Part shown: positions 36,545 to 49,245 of the stretch, piece after piece
How the letters are laid out: each line of letters opens with the position of its first letter
How positions within the stretch are numbered: the stretch's first letter is position 1
From: Gerris lacustris
Lineage: Eukaryota > Arthropoda > Insecta > Hemiptera > Gerridae
Direction: 5' to 3'
Assembly (NCBI GenBank): GCA_951217055.1
Contig: OX578280.1
Location: 63,683,633 to 63,747,632, forward strand
Length of the DNA stretch: 64,000 bases
Position numbers and translations under genes: made by a program
Notes under the pieces: model-generated
What the model was told of the DNA's origin: nothing
What the model saw: only the letters and a program-made list of their open reading frames with translations
Databases searched by the model: none

Positions 36545-36915
36545 TAATATTTTCAAGATGGCGGCCACTATGGCGGGTGAATAAAAAAAATGTTTTTAGT
36601 CACCATGACATGTTATACATCAAAATAAAGGTCTTGAAATGTAGAAAAAGAATGTGCAACTATTAAAATTCCACACCTAATATTTTCAATATGGCGGGCG
36701 ACTAAAAAAATGTTTTTAGTCACCATGACATGTTATTCATCAATTTAAAGGTTTCAAAGTGTAGAAAAAGAATATGCAACTATTAAAATTTCACACTTAA
36801 TATTCTCAAGATGGCGGCAAATATAGTGGATAGACTAAAAAGGTTTTTAGTCACCATGACATGTTATACATCAATTTATAGGTGTTGAAGTGTAGAAAAA
36901 GAATATGTGACTATT
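36545..36915 (+). repeat. About 120-bp tandem repeat (AAGATGGCGGC type), 3 copies
   Basis: Each unit has ATATTTTCAAGATGGCGGC, GTTTTTAGTCACCATGACAT and TGTAGAAAAAGAAT. A related three-copy array lies in opposite orientation at 50970-51295. Confidence 0.82.
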
Positions 36916-37059
36916 ACACTAAATAATTTTAACTTAATCGTACAGAAACCGGCGATAATCGCCTCACGTACTTACATGAAGCGCGCCTTACTTGTTTGAG
37001 TTCAGGGAAGATAAGACTTACTTTAGTCCCTCTAAACTACTAATCCAAAATTATAACTT

Positions 37060-37385
37060 TTTTCATACAGAATCATACAGTTATCAAACCCTAATATTTG
37101 GAAAATCGGATAAAGGCTTTTGAAGATATAGGTGTAAATAAATGTATGTTTGTGCGCAAGTGGAAGATACACGAATGGGCGTATAAGGTTGAAACTTATA
37201 TGGATAAACTTGTACAAATTCCATTCAAATCGGACGAGTAGTTTTTAAGATATGTTGGTTCGCAAAAATTTAACAATCAGACAAAGGACCAAAAATGTTG
37301 CTTCATTCAGTTCTTTTTAATTCGGAGACACAAAACAATGTTGTTCTTTAGGATGATCACATAGATAATAATTACAAGATAAAAA
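37060..37385 (+). repeat. Interspersed repeat family D, copy
   Basis: GATGTAAATAAATGTATG-like, GTAGTTTTTAAGATATGTTG and CTTTAG-ATGATCACATAG blocks are shared with 57280-57640 and, in part, 28385-28560. Confidence 0.65.
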
Positions 37386-37489
37386 GAACTTTTTATATAC
37401 TTATAATTTTCTGTTGATCATATGGAATGTTGATAATATAATTGTCATTGTTATATATAATGTTAGTGAAAAAAAAAATAGTTCCGAAT

Positions 37490-38070
37490 TTATTTACTTC
37501 ACATAAATGACAACCATCTAGAGAGCTGATCTTAAACCTATAAAAGGAACAATCTTTTTACAACGGATCTCACCAACACCGAATCTAAACCATGCCATTT
37601 ATATATGCCCCCGTGTAGGGACAGTAAGAGAAGAAAAATGTGTACAAGTAATGAAGTACAGATGCAGATAAATTATACCGATACCTAGGACACAAGTTTA
37701 AACAAACTTGGTTGTCACACGTCAATTAATTAATTTCTTCGTTTACTTTTCCTTTTTCGCTGTTCAATGTTCATTCAATGTTTATCACAAATTTGAAACC
37801 CGTCAAAATGAAGATTGTAAATATGGGACATGTCAAAACAAATGACTAACTTTTCACACAGCAAAATTTGCTGAAAACTAATTAAATTCTGCTGAAAGAT
37901 GGCTAAAAATATTAAAATAATGCATTGTGATCGTGTTCTGAGCTATGCTAAAAGTTTCAAATGTCTAGCTACTCGGGAAGTTAGTTAAAAATCGATTGCA
38001 AGATTTGTACTGGACAAACAAACAAGAAAGCAAGCTAATAAAAACGTAGTATAATTGGATGGTTTGTCGA
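37490..38070 (-). repeat. Interspersed repeat family C, copy 1
   Basis: Shares TTTACTTCACATAAATGACA, CTAGAGAGCTGATCTTAAAC, CTGCTGAAAGATGGCTAAAA and CGGGAAGTTAGTTAAAAATC with 59395-59995, and with 52225-52790 in reverse orientation. It carries about 100 bases of unrelated sequence in its middle (37600-37760). Short frames across it are not conserved. Confidence 0.75.
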
Positions 38071-38263
38071 AAGTAGCTCTCCACATTATTTTTAACCGTA
38101 ATATTGAATAAAATAAATGTGACCCCACGGGGAATCGAAACCGGTCCAAGCAACAAAACTTTTGGTAGTTTTATAAATTTTCCTCATTAAAGTTTTTTTT
38201 TTAAGGTTTATTTGGTTTTCTTTAATTAATTACATTTAGTCTAAAGTGGTACCCTTTATTAAT
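38071..38263. other. No gene seen
   Basis: Includes CCCCACGGGGAATCGAA, a tRNA B-box-like word without an A box nearby. Confidence 0.4.
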
Positions 38264-38667
38264 ATGAGTTGTAGTGAAGATCCTTTTAGGGTAATAATAA
38301 AAAACGTCGATTATCTACGGCAACGTTTCGGCAATCCTGCCCATCTCAAGCCTGAATTATAATTTATTTGCTGTAAAAAGTCGTTTCATTACCATTAATA
38401 CATCAAGAACTAACTTACAAGTGTAAACTCATACCTAAAATTCGGTGTTGTGAGGATCGTTAAGGTGGTAATACAAAAATTTTATCAAGGTACAATAATA
38501 TGTTCCGTCGTCAACATTCTATAATCTCCTCCACAACATCCTGTCTAAATTGACTTAACATCACTACGTCCGTAACGGGACAGACTAGAGATTCAACATA
38601 AGAAGGGTTGCCGTAGATAATCGACGTTTTTTATTATTACCCTAAAAGGATCTTCACTACAACTCAT
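38264..38667. mobile_element. 404-bp MITE with perfect 61-bp inverted ends
   Basis: 38264-38324 and 38607-38667 are exact inverted repeats (ATGAGTTGTAGTGAAGATCC...TCTACGGCAAC). The 282-bp interior has no coding frame. A TTAAT-like word flanks both sides but a clean duplication is not certain. Perfect identity of 61-bp arms suggests recent formation or movement. Confidence 0.9.
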
Positions 38668-38795
38668 TTTAATTAATTAAATAAAACCCACTCTCTTTTT
38701 CAAAAGCTATATTTCGACCTACTCCTTCGGGCTTGTAACTAGCCCTTTCACATAAGAACTGTTTAATCACATTAAGTGTTCACAACTGCGTGAAA

Positions 38796-40668
<1,873 letters not shown>

Positions 40669-40696
40669 CCCCCCCCCCCCCCCCCCCCCCCCCCCC
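40669..40696. repeat. C28 homopolymer
   Basis: Poly-C run. It produces a false proline-rich frame (40506-40730). Similar tracts are at 14626-14648, 44405-44426, 54050-54065 and 60475-60491. Confidence 0.95.
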
Positions 40697-41106
40697 TTTC
40701 AGTTTTAATTATTTAATATTGGGCCTTTAAGTTGACTCAAGAGATTCCAGAGGCGCTTGAAAAAACCTTATAAATTCACTTTAAGATACTTGGCAAGATA
40801 AAATTTGTGAAAGAGATAATTGTCAACTCTTCAAAGTTTTTAATGATTTCAAGAAAAGACGCCAAATTTGAACCAGTTAATGTAATTAAATATATTATCT
40901 ACACTTTATATATGTATATAAAGCCTCCCTATTCTGGGCAATCAATGTAACCCTACAATAATTGCACTATATTTTGTGCAATTTGTTTTAATCTAAATTG
41001 TTGGAATTGTTATTGAGAAACATTTATTTTTATTAACTTCAGGCAGCAAAATGAGGCATTATTGAACTGATTTCGGACAAGGAAATGTAATTTTACTGCC
41101 TAGAGA
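40697..41106. other. No gene seen
   Basis: Ends in CAGCAAAATGAGGCATTATTG, a small family B-like piece. Confidence 0.4.
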
Positions 41107-41590
41107 GTATAGAAAAAAATTGCTGTATACGAGTCTGTTAGACAGTGAGACATTTGGAGTCGTTTTTTGTTAACGCTTGTGTAACGCTTTTTGGTGTCGT
41201 TTTTGGGTAACGCTTGTGTAAAGCATTTTGGTGTCGTTTTTTGGTAACGCTTTTCGACTTTATGTGCCAACGTAAAGACATGAAAATTTCAAAAAAATCG
41301 AGCTTGCTGATTTTTTGCGTTTGTAAATTAGGAATTAAATCGATCATTGTTGTGCACGAAGAAATAAAGTTGGTGCTTTTATTCTTTTCCAGTTTATTAA
41401 GAAGTAATCTTTTAGCTTCTTCACCCATATTTTTATAATAAATACAAAAAAGTATATAGAACAAAAATAAAAAGAGATTGTACACCTCCTATATCCTCCT
41501 AACTCCCTGTTACATGTGTATGGCTTTTTTGGTGTCGATTTTTAGTAACGCTTTTCGAGTTTATGTGCCATTGCCAAGACATGAAAATGT
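41107..41590 (-). repeat. Interspersed repeat family G, copy 2 (interrupted)
   Basis: Reverse-orientation copy of 7030-7315 and 56235-56615. Near its 5' side the segment GTCGTTTTTTG-TAACGCTTG is repeated three times with a period of about 43 bp (41160-41250). The 115-aa minus-strand frame at 41138-41485 runs through it without any motif. Confidence 0.6.
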
Positions 41591-41689
41591 CTTTTGATTT
41601 TTGTTTTAATTAAAAATATATCATAGTTAATAATATGTTGTTATGGTATTAATATACATACTTAATAAATATAATAAAATGGTAAGCTG

Positions 41690-41910
41690 TTTCTTTCAGC
41701 AGCCTATAGATAAAATATTGTATGCATCAAGACAGCAAAGGAAACGTTTCTGCCTCATGTATACATTGCCAATAAGGTAAATTTCCAGCCTCGGATTCAC
41801 CTCGGCAGTTAATTTTCACAGCCCGGCTTTTGGCCCAGAGGCGTGTGATCTTAATCACTCGCCATTAAAATTCCATTTTGCTACCTAGTTACATAAATTA
41901 CTTTTTTCTG
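41690..41910. repeat. Interspersed repeat family B, copy 3
   Basis: Shares AAATATTGTATGCA-CAAG-CAGCAAAGG, TTTCTGCCTCAT and TTCCATTTTGCT-CCTAGTTAC with 3736-3945. Confidence 0.65.
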
Positions 41911-44024
41911 TGGTAGGCTGTGAAATACTATTAAAGCCAAAAAAAAAAAAAAAAAAAAAAAATAGTTAAACTATTACTCCTTAACTGTATTGAAAATTTT
42001 TTTTTAATCCTTGTATTAGTTATCAAAAGGGCCGTTTTTAGCGCTGCAATCAATTAGACATGCTTCTTAGTACGATTAAAACCCACTAGATGTCAATGCG
42101 TTTTATTTATCTTTTTTATAGTGCAACCTCTTTAAGGATTCTTTTTCTCAAAATTTTAAGTATGTACTAATATTTTTTATAATTATATTGATAGATATTT
42201 AATGTTTTTTTTTTTCATTGTCTGCTACCTAGGAAAAATAGCATATGCTACACGACTGTGAAGTGTTTTTTCTTTACCTTGGCAATATTTACTAATAATC
42301 GTTAATAGTAATAAACTCGTGATTAGTTAGACATTTTTTAAAATAATCACATTTGTTATTCGCACTTAAGGGTCGTGCTATGTAGTTCATAAACCTCTTA
42401 CCAGATGGCGCGGAGAGTACCGTTCAGGAAATAAGGAAGTGAAGGGAAGGATTGATTTGAGACTAAACACCTATATCATCAAATAAATGGTCTAATTAAT
42501 TGAAGCTAAGTAAAAATGGTAGAAGAAAAAAATTGTAGAGTAAAACACAACTTGTTGATCTTGTCTCAAAGTTGTTTCTTGGAAAACGACTTATATGACT
42601 AGATTCGTCTTTAAATAGAATACGTTTTAGAATTTTTCAATAAAAATTGTTGGAACCATTTTAGACAAATCATTTCTTTTTCACGTTATTCCTATTTTTG
42701 GGGGGGGGGGGCCCGTGCCCCCATATTCGAAGACTGCCAAATTTAAGTCATGTTAGTTCAGGCTCTACGCGTCAGCACAGCTGACAGACAACTGACATTT
42801 TTCAAGATACCTAAAAACGTATAAATCCATCAAAATCTGTAAATCAAATTTTCGCTCCATCATAATACTTTCTCTTTACATACTACTTATGTGCATGAGA
42901 AAAAAAAAAAATTTAACTATGTATAGATTATTAACTGGTTGCTTTATTATATAACAGAAGGAAAATGTATTTCTTTTATGACTTCATCCACTCAAATCTA
43001 CCCAATGAATTTTAAGAGTTCGACGATTCTGAGTAAGTAAACGGAGAATGAAGTTTCAACAATGTGACCTTTAAACAATAGATGAATTGATGAAATAATA
43101 TTTTCTCAAAGTAAATTGAAACAACGCGTGGATCTATTGTTAAATTATTCTTCTGTATTGATAAATCGTCAAATTCTTATGCATAAATTAGTTTCTAAAG
43201 AGTAAGTGCTAAAAGTTAGTGCTCTTATATTCTGTAAGAAGTTGATGTTGACTCGGACTTAATCTAAACTTAGATGGCTGTTATAGAGAGAAGATTGTCT
43301 GAGTAGGAGGAAACATCTGTTCCGACAAATGGACCGCTGTACTTTGTGATTCTTCATGCCTGAAAATCAACCCGGAGTTCGCTCAATGAATGATTAAAAG
43401 CACCCTTTTCAGGATTCCTTCCATCTACTGCGATAAGAGCACTTTGAAAATTTGCATTTTCTTCCTTAAGCCTATGGATTTCAGAATCATTACGAATTAA
43501 GAATATTTAAGGGACACACTTCTTAACAAACTCCTATATCTGCAACAATAAAAAAACAAAATAGATAATGCTGTTACAATCTGTTGAGGAGATCAATGAG
43601 TTGATAAGTGTTGAGAGCACAAAAGTGACTCAATGTCGGGTTTTTCCTTCACTTGTTACCAGCACTTATGATGGCTGAGAGGCCAAAAACTAGTTGTGAG
43701 AACTAAACTTTCATCTTGTGGAGAGACTTTTCGTTTTACACTATTTTATTGACCTCAATTCCACTTAAGCTCTTATTCTTCATATCTTAGTTTCATTCAG
43801 CGAGCCCAAAAGTGACCTTTACTGGATATTGGATATCCATAGCACACCCTTAATTAGGTACCCTTAAGATGCATTCAATACGGGAAGACCATGGACATCC
43901 AATAGAGAAACCTATGGATGAACGATTATGGACGGGATGAAATCTGGACAATAGGATATCCCAGGGATGTCTTTTGGATCAGTCGTGCTGCTTGAGATGT
44001 GTGGTTAAATAAAATTAGTCCAAA
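41911..44024. other. No gene; family E piece and short inverted words
   Basis: 42590-42900 matches the 3' half of family E (GTCAGCACAG-TGACAGAC, AAATCCATCAAAATC, ACTTTCTCTTTA). It includes a G10/C pair at 42702-42723. 43660-43740 resembles the 26.3-kb foldback (CAGCACTTATGATGGC, GTGGAGAGACTTTTCG). 43820-43980 has repeated GGATATCC-like words in both orientations. Confidence 0.5.
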
Positions 44025-44200
44025 CCAATTAGTGTGACACATAGCTTCCTCGTGTCCTATTTCGTATACTTTAATGATTGTATACTTTCACAACCTATTA
44101 TTGTCAAATTTATTTAATTTTCTCCTCGTTTTTTAGATCTATTAAAATTGAATTGATTTTTTACATGAATTAAAGTATTAATTTAACATTAAAATTGACT
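44025..44200 (+). repeat. Interspersed repeat family F, copy 2
   Basis: CCAATTAGTGTG, ATAGCTTCCTCG, TTTCGTATACTTTAATG and TTTTTTACATGAATTAAA match 9555-9790. Confidence 0.65.
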
Positions 44201-45175
44201 CACTTAATTAAGTATAAAGAAAGAGATCTCTCTACATACACTCAAAACACTATTCTGTACCAAGTTTAACCAGGTCATCAGTCATCATCAGTACCGATGA
44301 CGGAGAAGATGAGTAGAAATATGAAAGAGAAAGAGGAGTTGAAGCAGAGTTTTTAATCTGTCGAATTCAGGGCTGGCCCGAGGGTAAATTCCCACCCGTG
44401 CGAGCCCCCCCCCCCCCCCCCCCCCCAACAAACGAATTAGAATGGAATTCGTTCTTTTTATTATTTACATCATGTTATTTCAGCTCTGAAACGAGAGCGT
44501 GGGCTGGCGAATTAATTAAGTTAAGTTGCATTTGGATGAATGAAAAAAGAATCTGTGTTCAATTCCTGTGAACCCCCTGCGCAGTAATCACACAGCATCC
44601 CTACATAAATGGGTAGCTCCTTATATGTGAAGTAGCGACTAACTGGTTGGGAATGCCAATTATAAGGTTAATGATGCTGATGGAGCTACACACTATCCCC
44701 GTATCATACATTTTACAAGCTTTTTTTTAACTTACAATGTTTGTATGTATGAATGTATGTTCGGGTCAAATCTTGCAACTGAATTTTATAGCAGTTATCC
44801 TCAACCGAACGAATTGAAATTTTGCATTAACGTTTAGTTTGGATGACAATGCATGGTTAGCTAAGTGACTTCATTCTAAATCCAATATGGCGGGTAGCCC
44901 AAGATGGAGGACTAGTTGTTTTTTAAGCACGCCCATGATATGGGTATCAGATAAAAGTGTTTGCTGAGAAGAATACGAATAAAAGCTTGTTTTCAATTTT
45001 GTTTATAATCAACTCATTATAAATAAGTGTATAAGTCCTTAGCCCTTTGGAAGACCTAGGCCCTTCACCCCTTCACGGACTGTTGATCCACTATGTTAGT
45101 TAGCTATAATGTTATTTAAAAGTGTGGCAATTATTGGCTCATTATTGACTCATTTGTTCTAATTGATTGCATCAG
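44201..45175 (+). other. 3' end of the nAChR intron, no gene
   Basis: Includes a C22 tract (44405-44426). Ends with the acceptor CTAATTGATTGCATCAG. Confidence 0.6.
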
Positions 45176-45392
45176 GTGGAGCTAGTGAAGCAGTCGGATG
45201 ACGGAGACGTGTCCAACTATCAGCCGAACGGAGAGTTCGACCTGCTGAGTTTCGACGCAAATCACCACGTCCAGTTCTACTCTTGCTGTCCAGAGCCATA
45301 TCCCGACATCACTTATATAATACAGATCCGACGTAGACCCATGTTCTACGTCTTCAACCTCATACTGCCTTGCATACTCATTAACTGTATCG
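45176..45392 (+). CDS. nAChR alpha-type subunit, loop C and TM1-start exon
   Basis: Continues the receptor begun at 5427-5610. The 217-nt exon starts in phase 0 after CATCAG and ends in phase 1 before GTAAGATT. It encodes VELVKQSDDGDVSNY...LPCILINCIG. FYSCCPEPYPDITY is the agonist-binding loop C. The adjacent Cys pair defines an alpha-type subunit, and the tyrosines either side match aromatic-box positions. IQIRRRP is the pre-M1 basic segment, and MFYVFNLILPCILINC is the first half of TM1 with its conserved proline. The downstream exon with the rest of TM1 and the pore-lining TM2 is not in the window. A frame opening at 45167 with an ATG and running to 45454 only overlaps the exon: it starts in the intron and ends in the next one. 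Confidence 0.95.
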
Positions 45393-46074
45393 GTAAGATT
45401 TTGGAATTTATTTACGTCATCAATTTTCTGAGGTGTTTGCCATCAATGTTCTGAGTGTTACCATCAACCAAAACTTAATATAGAAAATAAAACAATTACA
45501 CTCCTAATTAACTAATTATAATGTGTTTATTAACTGATTAACACGTCCATTATTAATTGAATATTGTCTTTGATACGATACGTTCTGTCAGATTAATCTA
45601 CACGTAATGTGTGAATGTAACATTGCAGTGAATGCTAATTACTCGATTACCGACCTGATTTCTGTGTCTGGAGACAATTAAATGTTCTCCTACTAAACCA
45701 ATGTATCGTACCTACTCCTGAATCACAAACCACCCCTGAATCAGAATAGTCTCCATGTTTATTAAAGCTCAAAAAGCAAAATCAATCAGTTTGCACTCAA
45801 CAAAATTCCGCAATATCTAATTAGGTATAAAGAAAAACGTCTCTCCCAGCGCCGGCACTACATTTTTCACCACCCCAGTGGCCTAGGAATTCAATTTTGA
45901 ATTCCTAAGGGGAGGGAGTATAGGAACCATTATTGTAAGATTACTGTTTTTTTTATTATCGTCCAACCCGAAGCGTTTAGAAATTTTAAGAGACTAAAAA
46001 ACAGTTTCTAATAGACCATCGCCCAAATTATAAAATGTGTATGTAATTGTAAAAAAAAAGAGAGACATTTAAAA
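45393..46074 (+). other. Start of the next nAChR intron, no gene
   Basis: Begins with the donor GTAAGATT. A 10-bp-arm palindrome AGGAATTCAATTTTGAATTCCT lies at about 45885-45906. No further exon is recognised from here to the window end, so this intron is probably over 18 kb. Confidence 0.6.
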
Positions 46075-46990
46075 TAGACAAATAGAAGGACCACTTATAG
46101 TAAGGGAGATAACGTGCAGAAAAAGTGTCTGACTAACAACAAGCTAGAATTTTGTGTATAAGTTAATCATTTAGTGGCTTTTATTAAGAATATATTGTCG
46201 GCTAAGTTCATTTGCGGAACATAGCTTGGTAATAAGAATTTGAAAAAAAAAAAAAAAAAAACGCTGAAGAACGGCCATATTTCGCCAATTATAGTGGACA
46301 ATGTGATTTTCATGATCCTGAGTACAAAATTAGTTAGTAGACCAGAAATCAAGTTGATGTTAGTTTGTCTCTTAATAGGTTAGATATTCAAATATTACTC
46401 CAAATCAAAGTGATCACCTATTAGGGGACAAACTATCGTCAACTTGACTTTCGGTTTTATCACCTATTAAGGGACGAACTATCGTCAACTTGACTTTCGG
46501 TTTTATCACCTATTAAGGGACGAACTATCGTCAACTTGACTTTCGGTTTTATCACCTATTAAGGGACGAACTATCGTCAACTTGAATTTCGGTTTTATCA
46601 CCTATTAAGGGACGAACTATCGTCAACTTGACTTTCGGTTTTATCACCTATTTCGGGACAAACTATTGTCAACTTGACTTTCGGTTTTATCACCTATTAA
46701 GGGACAAACTATCGTCAACTTGACTTTCCGTCTTAATTTCGTACTCGGATCATGAAAATCATATTGTCCACCATAATTAGTGGGACATGGCCGCCCTCCG
46801 CCGGTTTGTTTTATTCAAATCCATATTGCCAAGCTCTGTCCCTCAGATGAACTTAGCCGACCACATATTCTTAAAAAGATTTAGGTACACTTACACAAAA
46901 TTCTATCATGATGTCAGTCAGGCACTTTTGTGCACGCTATCTCCTGGACTATTACTTATAGGTCCATAAGTAAGGAGATAAAAATAATAA
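46075..46990. repeat. Foldback element (family H arms) around a 46-bp minisatellite
   Basis: The left arm (about 46075-46410) and right arm (about 46737-46990) are diverged inverted copies of family H. Shared blocks are AGAATTTTGTGTA, AGAATAT-GTCGGCTAAGTTCA, GGACAAT-TGATTTTCATGAT and TTAGTTAGTAGACC-like. In single-copy form the same sequence is at 29085-29950. Between the arms sit seven 46-bp units. Confidence 0.8.
46413..46736. repeat. 46-bp minisatellite, 7 copies
   Basis: Unit TCACCTATTAAGGGACGAAC...TTGACTTTCGGTTTTA. The repeated segment matches sequence at the inner edge of the foldback arms (AAGTTGA-GATAGTTTGTC in complement), so it probably grew from the arm junction. Confidence 0.92.
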
Positions 46991-47835
46991 TGAGATAAAT
47001 ATTGTCAGAGATTTAAGCGCCAGGAAATTGACCAAGGAGTGGCGGCCAAAATAATATTGATAGTTCGAACATCTAAACCTAGATTAAATTTAAACTTTGC
47101 TTGTCTTTTGTTGTTCCTAATTAAACCAGCAACTTTTTTTACCGCTGAGCAAGATGTGAAAACCCTTATTAATAATCATAAGGTATAATTATAATTACTT
47201 CAGTTTCTCTAAAATAGTTACAATGTTTTAAAAAATTATTATAATAGCTATGAAATGGTTTTAATTGCAATAATAATTATAAGCTTATTCTCAAGTATTA
47301 AAGATATAAGAGGTGGTATTAGGTATCATCCTTTTTATAGGTATGGAAACGGCATATCGTAAGAATTTTATGGCGTCCTTAACACCACCATTATAATTAA
47401 GGTCAAGTAGTATTAGATGCCATATTACTTCCATTTAAACTTTTTTATTGCTGCGTTTTTTAAAAAAGTAAAAAAAAGAAAGAAATCATTTAAAATTGCT
47501 CCATTTTTAACAGTAAACATGTGACCTAGTTTATAGTTATCTCTGTTATAATTATAATGATTCAAGTAAAGTTTAGTGTAGAGTACAAAGTATCGGTTCA
47601 TATATGTAGTCTGTTGAATTTTCAATTTAATGTGAAATTTGAATCCACTTATTTTAGTACATGTTATAGATTGTAACATCTGTTTAATTCCATTCCCCCC
47701 TTCTGATAAAATTTCACCGAGACTAGAACGTAATATTTAGAACATTTTCAATTAAATTAATTCTAACGTTTGTGTTGTGTGGAGATATTATTTAAAATTT
47801 GTAAACTCGAAATCAAAAAACAGAATAATCAGATT
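46991..47835. other. No gene seen
   Basis: The 84-aa minus-strand frame at 47425-47679 shows no motif. Confidence 0.45.
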
Positions 47836-48194
47836 TTCAGACGTATCAACACCTTCTACGAGTGTTAGTGCTGTTTCAGACGTATCAACACCTTCTGCGA
47901 GCATTAGTGCTGTTTCAGACGTATCAACACCTTCTCCGAGCATTAATGCTGTTTCAGACGTATCAACACCTTCTGCGAGCATTAGTGCTGTTTCAGACGT
48001 ATCAATACCTTCTACGAGCGTCAGTGCTGTTTCAGACGTATCAACACCTTCTACGAGCGTTAGTGCTGTTTCAGATGTATCAACACCTTCTACGAGTATT
48101 AGTGCTGTTTCAAACATATCAACACCTTCCCCGAGCATTAATGCTGTTTCAGACGTATCAACACCTTCTACGAGCGTTAGTGCTGTTTCAGACG
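47836..48194. repeat. 39-bp minisatellite, 9 copies
   Basis: Unit GTATCAACACCTTCTACGAG...GCTGTTTCAGAC. 39 bp equals 13 codons and the unit is stop-free in three of the six frames, so frames of 164, 137 and 116 aa overlap on both strands. There is no splice-supported or start-supported gene, and the translated Ser/Thr/Val repeat (VSDVSTPSTSVSA) has no flanking domain. Confidence 0.92.
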
Positions 48195-48509
48195 ATAAGC
48201 CGCGAACACAAACAAAGTATCACCCAACTGACGTCTCTTATAGAATCTTTCGGACGCAAACCCTCATGTAGATAAAGAAATCGTGCTTGTTCGCGTATGC
48301 GTTTTCAGTCCCGGTCAAAGCAGAGTGACGGAATCTTTATTACCAGTGCAGATTTGGCGATAATGCAATATAACGCACCAAGCCGCGCAGTAACTTAATG
48401 CGGGTGCGAGCAAAAATAAATACTGCCGATAAGATGGTCATGACAAGCTTGGCCCTGTTTTAGGTCGAAAAATACTATAGTTTTGAGCAAATAAATTTTG
48501 TTAATATTA
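48195..48509. other. No gene; slightly GC-richer
   Basis: CGTGCTTGTTCGCGTATGCG and CCAAGCCGCGCAG are unusual for this region, but no feature is recognised. Confidence 0.4.
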
Positions 48510-48940
48510 TAATTGTTGGAACGAAGTTCCTTGTGGCAGTTCTGGAGCCCGGGAGTAAATCCGAAAAAAACGACCGTCACAAAACCAAGCGTCACGACCT
48601 CTACCCATGACGATAACTTGAGTAAAAGATGACCGAGTTAATTGAAATTGGATATACAAATTCATTTTACCATTGCCCAGGCTGAGTTCGTTGGACAACT
48701 TTATCCGCCCAAGCGTTCACGCACAACGCTCGCGTAAGCTTAAGCTTCAAAATTAAAATTGGAATTTTAGAATGGGGAAAAATTCTAACTTCATCTATTA
48801 ATGAGACACAACTTTTTTAATTTTTGTTTTAGTAAAATGAACACCGACACTATGCTATGAAGTGATAAAGATCGCTAAATTTATTATAATCAAATTATAA
48901 TTATTAACAACTACGGGAAACAACCAGAGAAAAATACACT

Positions 48941-49012
48941 CCAGCGCTGGGATTTAAACCACAGGCCTCTATATTTCCAGTATAGCGCTCTACCAACTAA
49001 GCTACGCAGGAG
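48941..49012 (-). tRNA. tRNA-like sequence (anticodon position GGA), probably SINE head or pseudogene
   Basis: A 72-nt sequence that folds by tRNA numbering. The acceptor TCCTGCG/CGCTGGA pairs 6 of 7. The D-arm GCTT/GAGC pairs fully and carries the A box TAGCTTAGTTGG. The anticodon stem CTATA/TATAG is perfect, with loop CTGGAAA. The B box is GGTTTAAATCC. The T-stem pairs poorly (TGTGG/CCCAG), unless one base bulges. The GGA anticodon would mean serine, but there is no long variable arm, so a functional tRNA-Ser is unlikely. The downstream body (GTGTATTTTTCTCTGG...) recurs inverted at 49153-49245, which suggests a tRNA-derived repeat. Confidence 0.55.
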
Positions 49013-49152
49013 AATGAATTTCTCTGACGTTAATGATACCTTGTCCCGAATTTAAGCTTTCAATTTTCCACAAATCTGAGAAGTCAACATTAATGACAAA
49101 GAACTAGATCGAGAAATAACGCTTATAATTATAAAATACCCAATTAGTACCT

Positions 49153-49245
49153 GTATAGAGGCCTGTGGTTCAAATCCCAGCGCTGGAGTGTATTTTTCTC
49201 TGGTTGTTTCCCGTAGTTGTTAATAATTATAATTTGATTTAAATT
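49153..49245 (+). repeat. Truncated inverted copy of the tRNA-like element
   Basis: TATAGAGGCCTGTGGTTCAAA (a B box with C where the other copy has T) is followed by CAGCGCTGGAGTG and the body to TTATAATTTGATT. It is the inverted partner of about 48888-48980. The A-box half is missing. Confidence 0.7.

Noticed and set aside
38122..38150. tRNA remnant at GGGGAATCGAAACC (also near 29370 and 61690)
   Set aside because: Only a B-box-like word is present; no A box or cloverleaf could be drawn.
45167..45454. Single-exon 95-aa gene starting at the ATG at 45167
   Set aside because: The ATG lies in the intron before the AG acceptor, and the last 20 residues lie past the GTAAG donor. Only 45176-45392 is exon.
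47788..48138. 116-aa minus-strand repeat protein
   Set aside because: It is the opposite-strand reading of the 39-bp minisatellite.
48941..49012. Functional tRNA-Ser(GGA)
   Set aside because: No long variable arm, a mismatched T-stem and a second truncated copy with the same non-tRNA tail point to a derived repeat.
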